From NCBI RefSeq assembly GCF_025264685.1, contig NZ_CP073721.1, positions 4,765,001 to 4,829,000 of the forward strand: 64,000 nt of DNA, in the 5' to 3' direction. Positions within the stretch are counted from its first letter, which is position 1. Every line of letters starts with the position of its first letter. The position numbers and the translations under genes are program-made. Under the pieces are notes generated by a model. The model ran no database searches, was not told the DNA's origin, and was given only the letters and a program-made list of their open reading frames with translations. The DNA comes from Dactylosporangium roseum. GTDB lineage: Bacteria > Actinomycetota > Actinomycetes > Mycobacteriales > Micromonosporaceae. Of this stretch, positions 7,971 to 16,191 are shown piece after piece.

Positions 7971-10085
7971 TCAGCCACCAATCGTCCGGACGCGGGAGCG
8001 CCACAGGAGCCAGATGAAATAGGGGGTGCCGATCATCGCCACCACCAGCCCGGCGGGAATCTGCGCGGGGGCGATGACCGTGCGGCCGAGCGTGTCGGCC
8101 AGGCTCACCAGCAGCGCCCCGAGCAGGGCCGCCACCGGTAGCACCCGGGCGTGCCGGCCGCCGGCCAGGGCCCGGGCCACGTGCGGCGCGACCAGGCCGA
8201 CGAAGCCGATGATGCCGACGGCGGACACGGCGGCCGAGGTCAGCAGCGCCGCGGCGGTGAGGGTGAACAGCCGCGTGCGTTCCAGCCGTACGCCGAGCAC
8301 GCGGGGGGTGTCGTCGTCGATGGCGAGCAGGTCCAGTTTCCGCGTCTGGCCGGCCAGGACCGGGATGAACACCAGCAACGCGATCAGCACCGGGGACACC
8401 TGCGCCGCGGTCCGCCCGTACGTGGAACCGGACAGCCAGGTCAGCGCCTTGCCGGTGTTCCACGGGTCGGTGGCGATGATGATGAACGTGATGACCGCGG
8501 TACCGGCCGTGAACACTCCGACACCGATCAGGATCAACCGGTCGGAGCTGAGGCCGCCGCGCCACGCGAGCCCGTACACGAGGGCGAACGTGAGCAGCGC
8601 CGCGGATCCGGCGGTGACCGACATGGCCAGCACACCGACCATCGGGAAGACGGTGAGGACGGTGATCGCGCCGACGCCGGCACCGGCGGTCACCCCGAGG
8701 ATGCCCGGTTCGGCGAGCGGGTTGCGGCAGACGGCCTGGACGGCGGTGCCGGCGACGGCGAGTGCGGCACCGGCGAGCAGTGCGGCGGCCACGCGCGGAT
8801 AGCGCTGGTCGAGCACATAGGTGACCGCGGGACCGGCCCGCCCGCCGAGCCAGTTGACGACGTCTCCGGTGAGCAGCCAGGTGTCACCGGCGAGCATGCC
8901 GAGCACGGCCGCCGCCACGACCGACACCGCGCTGACGGCCAGTACCGACCGGAAGAACAGCGGGGACCGGGCCCGGGCGATCGCCGTCGTACTGGCCGAT
9001 CGGGTGGCGGCGGGATCGCGGTGCCGCCGCGCCAGCCACACCAGGACCGCCGCGCCGAACATCGAGGTGACCACCCCGGTCGGCACGTCGACGCCTGCCT
9101 GGCCGCCCATGAACGCCCGCAACAGGATGTCGGACCCGATGACGACGACCACGCCGGCCAGCGCGGAGAACGGCACCAGCAGCCGGTGCCGATGCAGGCC
9201 GGGCACGACCCTCCCGGCGAGCCGGACGATCACCGGCGCGCACAGGCCGACGAAGCCGATCGGGCCGGCCACCGCGACGGCGGCGGTGGCGAGCAGGACC
9301 GCGAGGACCGTGCCGATCAGCCGGGTCCGCCGGACGTGCAGGCCCAGCACCGTCGCGGTGTCGTCGCCGAGCGCCAGGATGTCGAGACGGTGGCCGAGGA
9401 TCAGGCATCCGGCCACGCCGAGCGCCACGACCGGGGCCATCTGGGCGACCGCCCGGAGGTCACCCTGAACCAGGGTGCCGTTGCCCCAGGCGTAGAACCC
9501 GACGGTCTCGTTCTGGAACAGCAGCATGAGCAGCACGGTGAACGCGTTGAGCGCGAACGTGGTGGCCGTGCCGGCGAGGATCAGCCGGGACGGGCCGGAG
9601 GCGCCACCGGTGGAGAGCATGAGCACGAACGCGGCGGCGGCCAGCCCGCCGAGGAACGCCAGCCCGCCGGAGAGCAGGACCGGCAGCGACAGGCCGAACA
9701 CGGCGGCCGCGACCACCGCGAGGTGCGCGCCGGCGTTGACGGCGATCGTGTCCGGTGCGGCAAGCGGATTGCGGGCCAGCGACTGCAGGGTCGCGCCGGC
9801 CGCGCCCAGCGCGATGCCGACGAGCAGCCCGGCGAGCAGGCGGGGCAGCCGGGAGGCGGCCAGGATCCGCCAGGTCTCCTCGTCGGCCCGCAGCCCGAGC
9901 AGTTCCAGCGCGCCGACGTCGCTGGTGCCCTGGGTCAGGTGGACGGCCGCCAGCACCACGACGGCGGCGATCGACCCGGCGGCCAGGGCGCCGACGCGGA
10001 CCGGGCGGACCGGTGCCTGCGCCGGCGCGGGCGGGACCGGGCTGCCGGCCGGTTCCACCCGCGGGTCGGCGACAACCTGGCTCAC
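7971..10085 (-). CDS. Fused FecCD-type iron-siderophore ABC permease (two permease units in one chain)
   Basis: 704 residues, about twice the length of one FecCD permease. The N-terminal unit (about residues 30-345) contains RLPRLLAGLLVGIALGAAG, LARNPLAAPDTI and PIGFVGLCAPVIVRL. The C-terminal unit (about 375-700) repeats them as RYPRVAAALLAGAALAVAG, CRNPLAEPGILG and IIGFVGLVAPHVARAL. Each unit has 9-10 hydrophobic helices. One polypeptide therefore supplies both membrane halves, as in FhuB. GTG 10085 overlaps the receptor stop (GTGA), indicating translational coupling. Confidence 0.92.
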   Translation of the reverse strand: MSQVVADPRVEPAGSPVPPAPAQAPVRPVRVGALAAGSIAAVVVLAAVHLTQGTSDVGALELLGLRADEETWRILAASRLPRLLAGLLVGIALGAAGATLQSLARNPLAAPDTIAVNAGAHLAVVAAAVFGLSLPVLLSGGLAFLGGLAAAAFVLMLSTGGASGPSRLILAGTATTFALNAFTVLLMLLFQNETVGFYAWGNGTLVQGDLRAVAQMAPVVALGVAGCLILGHRLDILALGDDTATVLGLHVRRTRLIGTVLAVLLATAAVAVAGPIGFVGLCAPVIVRLAGRVVPGLHRHRLLVPFSALAGVVVVIGSDILLRAFMGGQAGVDVPTGVVTSMFGAAVLVWLARRHRDPAATRSASTTAIARARSPLFFRSVLAVSAVSVVAAAVLGMLAGDTWLLTGDVVNWLGGRAGPAVTYVLDQRYPRVAAALLAGAALAVAGTAVQAVCRNPLAEPGILGVTAGAGVGAITVLTVFPMVGVLAMSVTAGSAALLTFALVYGLAWRGGLSSDRLILIGVGVFTAGTAVITFIIIATDPWNTGKALTWLSGSTYGRTAAQVSPVLIALLVFIPVLAGQTRKLDLLAIDDDTPRVLGVRLERTRLFTLTAAALLTSAAVSAVGIIGFVGLVAPHVARALAGGRHARVLPVAALLGALLVSLADTLGRTVIAPAQIPAGLVVAMIGTPYFIWLLWRSRVRTIGG

Positions 10086-11062
10086 GGGGCATAGACCTTC
10101 ACGAGCTCGTCGAGGTACTGCCGGCACGACAGCGGCCCGCCGAACGTCCAGATCCCGTTCGGCATCTTGTGCAGCTTGTTCTGCTGCACGAACGGCAGTG
10201 CCTTCCAGATCGCGTTGGTGTTGAGCCCGTCGGCGAAGACGTCGTTGCCGTCGGAGGCGTTGTAGAAGAAGTGGAGGTCCTTGTCCTTCAGCACGTTCAG
10301 GCCTTCGACGTCCGTCTGGCCGAGACCCCACACCTCGTCGGTCTTGCCGGTCCACGCGTTCCGCAGGCCGAGCGCCATGCCGACCTGGGAGACCAGCGCG
10401 CCCGGCCCGAACATCCGGATCGAGACGGTGCTGCCTTCCTTCCAGCCGTCGGCGATCGCGAACTGCTTGCCGGCCGCGCCGGCGTCGGCGATCTTCTTCT
10501 TCCCGGCCGCGACGGCGGCGTCGAACGCCGCGAGCACCTCGTCCGCCTTGGCACGCTTGCCGGTCGCGGTCGCGAGGAGGGTGAAGTCCTCCCTCATCCG
10601 GTCCAGGTTGCGGCTGGCGTCGCTGCCCTTGGTGACCAGCACCGGCGCGAACTTCTCCACCTGCGGCGCGATCGTGGCCATGTCGGCGCCCATCACCACC
10701 AGGTCGGGCCGCAGCGCCGCGATCGAGTCGAGGCTCGGCTCGCCGCGGGTGCCGACGTCCTTCGCGGTGCCGTCGAGCTTCGCCGCGGTGTTCCAGGTCT
10801 GGTACCCCTTGACGTCGGCGACGCCGATCGGCTGGACGCCGAGCGTCACGAGCATCTCGACCTCGCCCCACTCCAGGCCGACGACCTTCGTCGCGGGGGC
10901 CTTGAGCGTGACGGCCTTGCCGCGGCTGTCGGTGTACGTCACAGGTCCGGTGGACGCGGCGGCGTCACCTTGCGCGGCCGGCTCCTCGGTCGTGCCGCAA
11001 CCGGCCAGCAGGAGACCGGCGGTCACGGCGGCGGCGGCGAGGGCGGTGCGGAATCTGGTCAT
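10082..11062 (-). CDS. Iron-siderophore ABC transporter substrate-binding lipoprotein
   Basis: 326 residues. It starts at ATG 11062 with a lipoprotein signal (MTRFRTALAA... then LLLAGC), so it is anchored to the outer face of the membrane by a lipidated cysteine at about residue 21. The mature part has the periplasmic-binding FecB/FhuD layout: VTYTDSRGKAVTL, KVVGLEWGEVEMLVTLGV, IAALRPDLVVMGADMATIA and the long linking helix. It delivers ferric siderophore to the fused permease. It lies between the ATPase gene (34 nt upstream) and the permease gene (4-nt overlap). Confidence 0.92.
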   Translation of the reverse strand: MTRFRTALAAAAVTAGLLLAGCGTTEEPAAQGDAAASTGPVTYTDSRGKAVTLKAPATKVVGLEWGEVEMLVTLGVQPIGVADVKGYQTWNTAAKLDGTAKDVGTRGEPSLDSIAALRPDLVVMGADMATIAPQVEKFAPVLVTKGSDASRNLDRMREDFTLLATATGKRAKADEVLAAFDAAVAAGKKKIADAGAAGKQFAIADGWKEGSTVSIRMFGPGALVSQVGMALGLRNAWTGKTDEVWGLGQTDVEGLNVLKDKDLHFFYNASDGNDVFADGLNTNAIWKALPFVQQNKLHKMPNGIWTFGGPLSCRQYLDELVKVYAP

Positions 11063-11096
11063 CCTTGCCCAATCATCTTCATCGCGGAGTCGACTT

Positions 11097-11936
11097 CTAT
11101 CGTGGAGCTGGAACCGGCGCCCGGCCGGCGCTGTGCCGCCCGATCGGGCGCGTGGCGACAAGGCCGGTGCCGGGTTCGACGGTCACCTCGACCGGGATCC
11201 CGTACGCGGCGGTGAGCCGCTCCGGGGTGAGGACATCGGCGGGGTCGCCGGCCGCGAGCACCGCGCCGCGATGCAGCAGGACCACCCGGTCGGCGACCGC
11301 GGCGGCCTGGTTGAGGTCGTGCAGCACGACGCCGACGGCGACGCTGTGCTCGTCGGCCAGGTCGCGCACCAGATCCAGGATCTCCACCTGGTAGCGCAGG
11401 TCGAGGAAGGTGGTGGGCTCGTCCAGCAGCAACACGCGGGTGTCCTGCGCCAGACAGGTGGCCAGCCAGACGCGCTGGAGCTCGCCGCCGGAGAGTTCGT
11501 CCGCGGTCCGCTCGGCCATCGGTTCGACGCCCGTGACGGTCATGGCCCACGCGATCGCGCGCTGCCCGTCGGGGTCCTCGTGGCGCCACCGGCCGCGGTA
11601 CGGGTGCCGGCCGTACCCCACGACGTCCCGGACGGTGACCCCGCTGGGTGTGGGGCGGTGCTGCGCGAGCAGCGTGACCCGGCGCGCGAACTCCTTCGCG
11701 GACAGCGCGAACGCGGAGGCGCCGTCGTCGAGCAGGACCTCACCGGAGGCCGGCTTGTGCAGGCGGGCGAGGGACCGCAGCAGGGTGGACTTGCCACTGC
11801 CGTTCGGCCCGACCAGGGCGGTCACCGCACCGGCGCAGAGCCCGATCGAGGCGTCATGGACCACCGGCGTTCCGTGATATCCCAGCGTCAGTCGGTCACC
11901 ACGGAGTCCGGCCGCGGATTCATCAGCACGCAGCAC
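11097..11936 (-). CDS. Iron-siderophore ABC transporter ATPase
   Basis: 279 residues of the FecE/FhuC family: Walker A GPNGSGKST at 43-51, signature ELSGGELQR, Walker B VLLLDEPTT and switch histidine in VVLHDLNQA. It energises uptake through the fused permease. The GTG start at 11936 is only 4 bp from a DtxR-type box, and the predicted -10 element lies 7 nt upstream, so the mRNA probably begins at the start codon itself. It is the first gene of the operon ATPase, receptor, permease, reductase. Confidence 0.92.
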   Translation of the reverse strand: MLRADESAAGLRGDRLTLGYHGTPVVHDASIGLCAGAVTALVGPNGSGKSTLLRSLARLHKPASGEVLLDDGASAFALSAKEFARRVTLLAQHRPTPSGVTVRDVVGYGRHPYRGRWRHEDPDGQRAIAWAMTVTGVEPMAERTADELSGGELQRVWLATCLAQDTRVLLLDEPTTFLDLRYQVEILDLVRDLADEHSVAVGVVLHDLNQAAAVADRVVLLHRGAVLAAGDPADVLTPERLTAAYGIPVEVTVEPGTGLVATRPIGRHSAGRAPVPAPR

Positions 11937-11940
11937 GACC

Positions 11941-11959
11941 TTAGGTTAGCCTAACCTCA
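11941..11959. promoter_or_regulatory. DtxR/IdeR/DmdR iron box
   Basis: TTAGGTTAGCCTAACCTCA matches the 19-bp consensus TTAGGTTAGCCTAACCTAA at all but one position. In actinobacteria the Fe(II)-loaded DtxR/IdeR family repressor binds here and shuts off siderophore genes. The box contains the predicted -10 element of the iron operon, so binding would block RNA polymerase directly. Confidence 0.92.
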
Positions 11960-11970
11960 ATCTTTGTCAA
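11943..11970 (-). promoter_or_regulatory. Promoter of the iron uptake operon
   Basis: On the minus strand: -35 TTGACA (11965-11970), 16-nt spacer, -10 TAACCT (11943-11948). The expected transcription start, about 7 nt beyond the -10, coincides with the GTG at 11936. Confidence 0.75.
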
Positions 11971-12066
11971 CACAAGATCGTGTCGTGGGCGCCGCGACCG
12001 TCGCGGCACCCCCCGTGGAAGCGGACTTCCACACGGTTTCCACAGCGCCGCGGTTCCCTGGAGCGC

Positions 12067-13647
12067 ATGCATCCTGATGTCGTGGTGGTCGGCTGCGGTC
12101 CGGTCGGCGCGGTCACCGCCAACCTGCTCGGCGCCCGCGGCGTGCGAACCCTGGTCGTCGAGCGCAGCACCGCGCCGCACCAGCAGCCGCGCGCCTTCTC
12201 CTGCGACGACGAGGCGTTGCGGGTCTACCAGCAGGCCGGCCTGCGCGACGAGGTCGCCCGGGACATGTACGCGCCGCCGACCGTCGAATACGTGGACGGC
12301 GCCGGCCGCCCCTTCGCCACCATCGCCCTCGACGAGATCGACTTCGGGCTGGGCAGCGAACCGCTGCACTTCTTCGACCAGCCGCGGCTGGAGGCGACCC
12401 TGCGCGCCGGTTTCGACCGGTACCCGCACGTCGACCTGCGCCTCGGCGTCGAGCTGACCGAGCTGGCCCAGGACGGCGACGGGATCACCGTCGGGCTGCG
12501 CGACACGCGCACCGGCGAGCGGTCCACGATCCGGGCACGGTACGTCCTGGGCTGCGACGGCGCGCGCAGCACGACCCGTACCGCCGCCGGCATCCGGCTC
12601 GGCGGGACGTCGTACGAGGAGCCGTGGCTCGCCGTCTCCGGCGACGTCGCGCCCGGCGGGGTCCGCCAGCCCACGACCCGGTTCGTCTGCGACTGGCGCC
12701 GCCCGGCGTTCGTGTCGCCCGGCGCGTTCGGCACCCACCGGCTGGAGTTCATGCTCCGCGACGGCGAGACGGCGGAGGCGATGACCCGCCGGGAGACCAT
12801 CGACGCGCTGGTCGCCCCGTACGTCGACCCGGCCCGGTTCACGGTCACCCGCGCGATCGTCTACACCTTCCACCAGCTCGTCGCCGAGCGGTGGCGGGAC
12901 GGCCGGGTGTTCCTGCTCGGCGACGCGGCACACCAGATGCCGCCGTTCCTCGGCCAGGGGCTCTGCAGCGGCCTGCGCGACGCGGCGAACCTCACCTGGA
13001 AGCTCGCGCTCGTGCTCGACGGCGGGGCCGACGACACGATCCTCGACAGCTACGAGACGGAGCGCCGCCCGCACACCGAGGAGATGGCGGTCACCAGCGT
13101 CCGGCTCGGCCGGGTCTTCCTCGTCCGCAACCGGTCCGCGGCGACCCTGCGCGACGCCGCGCTCCGGGCCGTGCAGACCGTTCCGCGGATCCGCCGGTTC
13201 GTGCGGCACTTCGAGTTCAAGCCGGCGCCCGCGGTGCGCCGCGGCCTGCTGGCCGGCGGCACCGGCAAGGCTCCGGTCGGCGTGATGTTCCCGCAGCCGT
13301 CCGTCCTGGTCGCCGGCCGGGCCGCGCCGTGCCCGCTCGACGACGTGCTCGGCACCGGGTTCGCGGTCATCGGCCCGGCCGTCGGCCCGGCCACGGCGGC
13401 GGAGTGGGCCGGTCCGCCGGCGACGTTCCTACGTGTCCTGCCCGCGGGTGCCGTGCCCGGCCCCGGTGACGTGGTCGACGCCGACGGCGTCCTCGGGGCC
13501 TGGTTCGACCGGCACCGGATCGGCCTGGCCGTCCTGCGGCCGGACCGGTTCGTCTACGGCACGAGCCTGGTGGCCGGGCCGCCGGCCTGGGTCAGATCGC
13601 CACGGCGTGCGACACCAGCCACGCCCCCTGCACCGGCACCATCGTGA
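12067..13647 (+). CDS. FAD-dependent aromatic monooxygenase (MhpA/PheA-like)
   Basis: 526 residues from ATG 12067, with GGAG 5 nt upstream. An N-terminal Rossmann FAD site GCGPVGAVTANLLGARG is followed by ERS, the DG motif (YVLGCDGARSTTRTAAGI) and the second FAD motif (GRVFLLGDAAHQMPPFLGQG). These define class A flavoprotein hydroxylases that act on phenolic acids or polyketides. Residues after the DRFVYGT segment are proline/arginine-rich and overlap the convergent Mce-associated gene by 56 bp, so the natural stop may have been lost. It is divergent from the iron operon. The substrate cannot be told. Confidence 0.88.
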   Translation: MHPDVVVVGCGPVGAVTANLLGARGVRTLVVERSTAPHQQPRAFSCDDEALRVYQQAGLRDEVARDMYAPPTVEYVDGAGRPFATIALDEIDFGLGSEPLHFFDQPRLEATLRAGFDRYPHVDLRLGVELTELAQDGDGITVGLRDTRTGERSTIRARYVLGCDGARSTTRTAAGIRLGGTSYEEPWLAVSGDVAPGGVRQPTTRFVCDWRRPAFVSPGAFGTHRLEFMLRDGETAEAMTRRETIDALVAPYVDPARFTVTRAIVYTFHQLVAERWRDGRVFLLGDAAHQMPPFLGQGLCSGLRDAANLTWKLALVLDGGADDTILDSYETERRPHTEEMAVTSVRLGRVFLVRNRSAATLRDAALRAVQTVPRIRRFVRHFEFKPAPAVRRGLLAGGTGKAPVGVMFPQPSVLVAGRAAPCPLDDVLGTGFAVIGPAVGPATAAEWAGPPATFLRVLPAGAVPGPGDVVDADGVLGAWFDRHRIGLAVLRPDRFVYGTSLVAGPPAWVRSPRRATPATPPAPAPS

Positions 13648-14083
13648 GCACCACGCGGTTCTGGTCGACCTTCTCCCCCGTGACATTGGTGTTGCGGCGG
13701 TACTGGTTGAGGTACAGCAGCAGCTCGACCCGCCGCGGGCTCGCGCTCACGACGCCCGAGGTGGACACGGCGGCGCGGACGATCGCCTGCTCCGACACGG
13801 CCTGCGGCTTGAGCGCGGCGGTCGTCTTCGCGTACTCGTCGGCGAACTGACCGGTGACGAACGTCCGTCCGTTGGCGACGCTGGTGTCGAAGCTGCGGTA
13901 GTCGTACGAGAAGATCGCCTGCGCGGCGGGCGTCGCGGCGGCGAGCGACCGGCGGACCGCGATGTCCCGGTGCCGTGCCTGCTCGTGCTGATACCAGCCG
14001 GCGCCCGCGACGGCGAGGCCGACCGCAACGGCGGCCACGAGCGCGGCGGTGCCGCGGCGCATACGACGCTTGATGTTCGGCAT
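13592..14083 (-). CDS. Mce-associated membrane protein (second)
   Basis: 163 residues from ATG 14083, with GGAGG 6 nt upstream. One N-terminal membrane helix (about residues 12-32) follows a basic stretch. The extracytoplasmic domain has the NTF2-like pattern common to Mas proteins: FSYDYRSFDTSVANGRTF, GQFADEYAKTTAALKP and VVLTMVPVQGAWLVS. These proteins are thought to stabilise or connect Mce complexes. It is the last gene of the Mce operon, 15 nt behind its paralogue, and its end overlaps the convergent monooxygenase. Confidence 0.85.
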   Translation of the reverse strand: MPNIKRRMRRGTAALVAAVAVGLAVAGAGWYQHEQARHRDIAVRRSLAAATPAAQAIFSYDYRSFDTSVANGRTFVTGQFADEYAKTTAALKPQAVSEQAIVRAAVSTSGVVSASPRRVELLLYLNQYRRNTNVTGEKVDQNRVVLTMVPVQGAWLVSHAVAI

Positions 14084-14098
14084 CACAAACCTCCGGAC

Positions 14099-14941
14099 TC
14101 AGCCGACGAACTGGAGCCGGGAGACGAGCCAGCGGCCCGATCCGGCGTCGTGGGTGACGTCGACCTGGATGCGGTAGTGCGAGGCGCGTCCCTCGGGCGC
14201 CTTCGCGTTACGGACCGTCGCGTCGACCGCGACCAGCACGACCGCCGAGTGCCGGTCGCCGGAGACCAGGGCCGCACGCAGCACGGTGCCGCGCGACTCG
14301 ACGTCGTTCTCCACGATCGCGGCCCGCACCTGGGCGCGGCCCCGCGCGAACTCGTCGTGGAAGTCGCCGGTCGCGCCGTCGGAGATCCGCTGGAGATCCC
14401 GGTCGACGCTGGCGGCGCTCACCGAGACGAAGTTGACCGTGGTCTGCTTCGCGGCGGCGAGCGCCTGCTGATGCGCGCGGTCCAGCGTCCGGTCGCCGTA
14501 CCAGCGGCTGCCGAAGACGATGCCGGCGGCGAGGGCGGCGCACATGAGGACGGCGAGCACGACGGTGCCGGGCGCGGGCCGGGCGAACCGGATGCGGCGC
14601 CGCGGGGCCGGATCCGGCCGGCGCACGGGGCGGCGCCGTTGCCGGGGCCGGCGCGCGACCTGACGGGTCCGCTCCGGCGCCGCGGCCTCCTTCGCCTCCG
14701 CGAGCGTGTCGGTCTCCGGCGCCTCCGCGGCCTCGGTGTCCGCGGTGTCCGCGGTGTGCTCCGCGTCCTCGCCGGACAGCACGGGCTCCTCGTCGAGCCG
14801 CTCCAGCACCGCCGTGATCGGGTCCCGACGGCGGGGCGTGCGGCGGGTGGCGGCGCGCCGCCGGACGCTGCGCGGCGGCGGCTCGCTCCCGGTGGCGCCG
14901 CCCTGCACCAGCTTCAGGGTGCGGTTCTCGTGTGCGGGCAC
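14099..14941 (-). CDS. Mce-associated membrane protein (first), with long charged N-terminus
   Basis: 280 residues from GTG 14941, 5 nt behind AAGGAGG. About 110 residues of arginine- and glutamate-rich, probably disordered cytoplasmic sequence precede a single membrane helix (TVVLAVLMCAALAAGIVFGS). An NTF2-like extracytoplasmic domain follows (TTVNFVSVSAASVDRDLQRI, GDFHDEFARGRAQVRAAIVE). It matches the Mas proteins encoded after mce genes. Compared with its downstream paralogue it has a much longer N-terminal tail. Confidence 0.85.
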   Translation of the reverse strand: MPAHENRTLKLVQGGATGSEPPPRSVRRRAATRRTPRRRDPITAVLERLDEEPVLSGEDAEHTADTADTEAAEAPETDTLAEAKEAAAPERTRQVARRPRQRRRPVRRPDPAPRRRIRFARPAPGTVVLAVLMCAALAAGIVFGSRWYGDRTLDRAHQQALAAAKQTTVNFVSVSAASVDRDLQRISDGATGDFHDEFARGRAQVRAAIVENDVESRGTVLRAALVSGDRHSAVVLVAVDATVRNAKAPEGRASHYRIQVDVTHDAGSGRWLVSRLQFVG

Positions 14942-14961
14942 GATGCCCTCCTTTCCAAGGT

Positions 14962-16191
14962 CTACGGGGCGAGCCCGGCGAGCAGGAGCTGTTTCCACGA
15001 CTGGTCCCCGGCGAGCTGGTACTGCCCCCCGGTCGTGCCGAACAGGAGCGGATGGCCGTCGGTGCCCAGCGCCAGGCCGGACGCCGGGTCGTAGCCGCCG
15101 GTCTGCCCCGGGTCGCCGGGCGGCGCCGGATCGCCGCCGCCGGGACGCAGGGCGTTGTTGGTGCCGCGGACGCTGGAGCCGCGGGCCTGGTCGGCGGCGC
15201 CGCAACGGGCGACCCCGCCGTACTTGCAGGCCGGCGGATCGTCGACGTTGAGCACCAGCCCGAGGTGGGCGGTGCCGTCGCCCGGCGTGACCGTGAACCC
15301 ACCGGCGACGGCCATCGGGTACACGACGAGGATCGTCTCGATGCCGGCCAGGCGCCGGGTGGCGACGCCGTTGACCGAGATCAGGTTACCCAGCAGCGTG
15401 CCGAGCGCCGGGTCGAGCCCGTCCAGCAGCGCGACGAGCTGCTGGGCGGCCGGCGGCCCCGCGGTGACGAGCCGGCGCAGGTCGGGGTCGGCGGAGCGCA
15501 GCGTCTCGGCGAGCTGCGCCAGCCCCTTCGCCCACGCCCGGATCGCCGCCGCGGACTCCGCCTGGGTGGCCAGGACGGTGCGGCCGTCGCGCAGCAGGGT
15601 GACCGTCTGCGGCAGGTTCGCGGTCGCCTCGCGCAGGATCAGGTCGCCCGCGTCGAGGATCGCGCGTAACGCCCGTTCGTTGCCCTCGAACGCGGTGCCG
15701 AGCTCGTCGATGACGATCGAGAGGGCGGCCGGGTCGACGGAGCGCACGAGCGCGTCGAGGTTCGCCAGCAGCGTCTCCGGCGCGAGCGGGATGCCGGTGC
15801 GGCCGCGCGGGATGACCGAGCCGTCGGTCAGGTACGGCCCGGCGTCGGTCTCCGGCCGCAGGTCGAGGAACTGCTCACCCACCGCGGAGCGCTGGCCGAC
15901 CACGGCGCGCGTGTCGCGGGAGACCCGCACCCCGTCCTCGATCCGCATCCGCACCCGGGCGCCGTGGTCGTGGAGCGTGACCTTCTCGACCCGGCCGACC
16001 GGCACGCCGCGGTAGGTGACCGGCGCGTTGGCGAAGATGCCGCCGGCCTCGGCGAAGTCGGCGTGGACGACGTACCCGCGGCCGAGGAGCCGGTCGCCGA
16101 GCCCGACGTAGGTGACGCCGACGTAGCCGACGCCGATGAGCCCGACCACGAGGAAGGCGAGCACCTGGAGCTTCGCGGCGCGTCGGATCAC
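14962..16191 (-). CDS. mceF: MceF-like Mce family protein
   Basis: 409 residues from GTG 16191; the GTGA overlap with mceE indicates coupling. An N-terminal helix (LQVLAFLVVGLIGVGYVGVT) anchors it to the membrane. The MlaD/MCE domain (about residues 40-120) has FAEAGGIFANAPVTYRGVPV and GRVEKVTLHD. A long helical region follows, which in this family builds the tunnel for lipid transfer, then a glycine/proline-rich tail. It is the last of six MCE subunits. Confidence 0.88.
   Translation of the reverse strand: MIRRAAKLQVLAFLVVGLIGVGYVGVTYVGLGDRLLGRGYVVHADFAEAGGIFANAPVTYRGVPVGRVEKVTLHDHGARVRMRIEDGVRVSRDTRAVVGQRSAVGEQFLDLRPETDAGPYLTDGSVIPRGRTGIPLAPETLLANLDALVRSVDPAALSIVIDELGTAFEGNERALRAILDAGDLILREATANLPQTVTLLRDGRTVLATQAESAAAIRAWAKGLAQLAETLRSADPDLRRLVTAGPPAAQQLVALLDGLDPALGTLLGNLISVNGVATRRLAGIETILVVYPMAVAGGFTVTPGDGTAHLGLVLNVDDPPACKYGGVARCGAADQARGSSVRGTNNALRPGGGDPAPPGDPGQTGGYDPASGLALGTDGHPLLFGTTGGQYQLAGDQSWKQLLLAGLAP

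Noticed and set aside
7063..8565. Longer start for the siderophore-interacting protein
   Set aside because: Upstream extension is antisense-like and overlaps the permease gene; ATG 7968 fits the family N-terminus and the operon spacing.
8151..10094. Plus-strand open frame of 647 codons rich in DDEHR
   Set aside because: Antisense to the FecCD fusion; no motif and composition expected from complementing hydrophobic codons.
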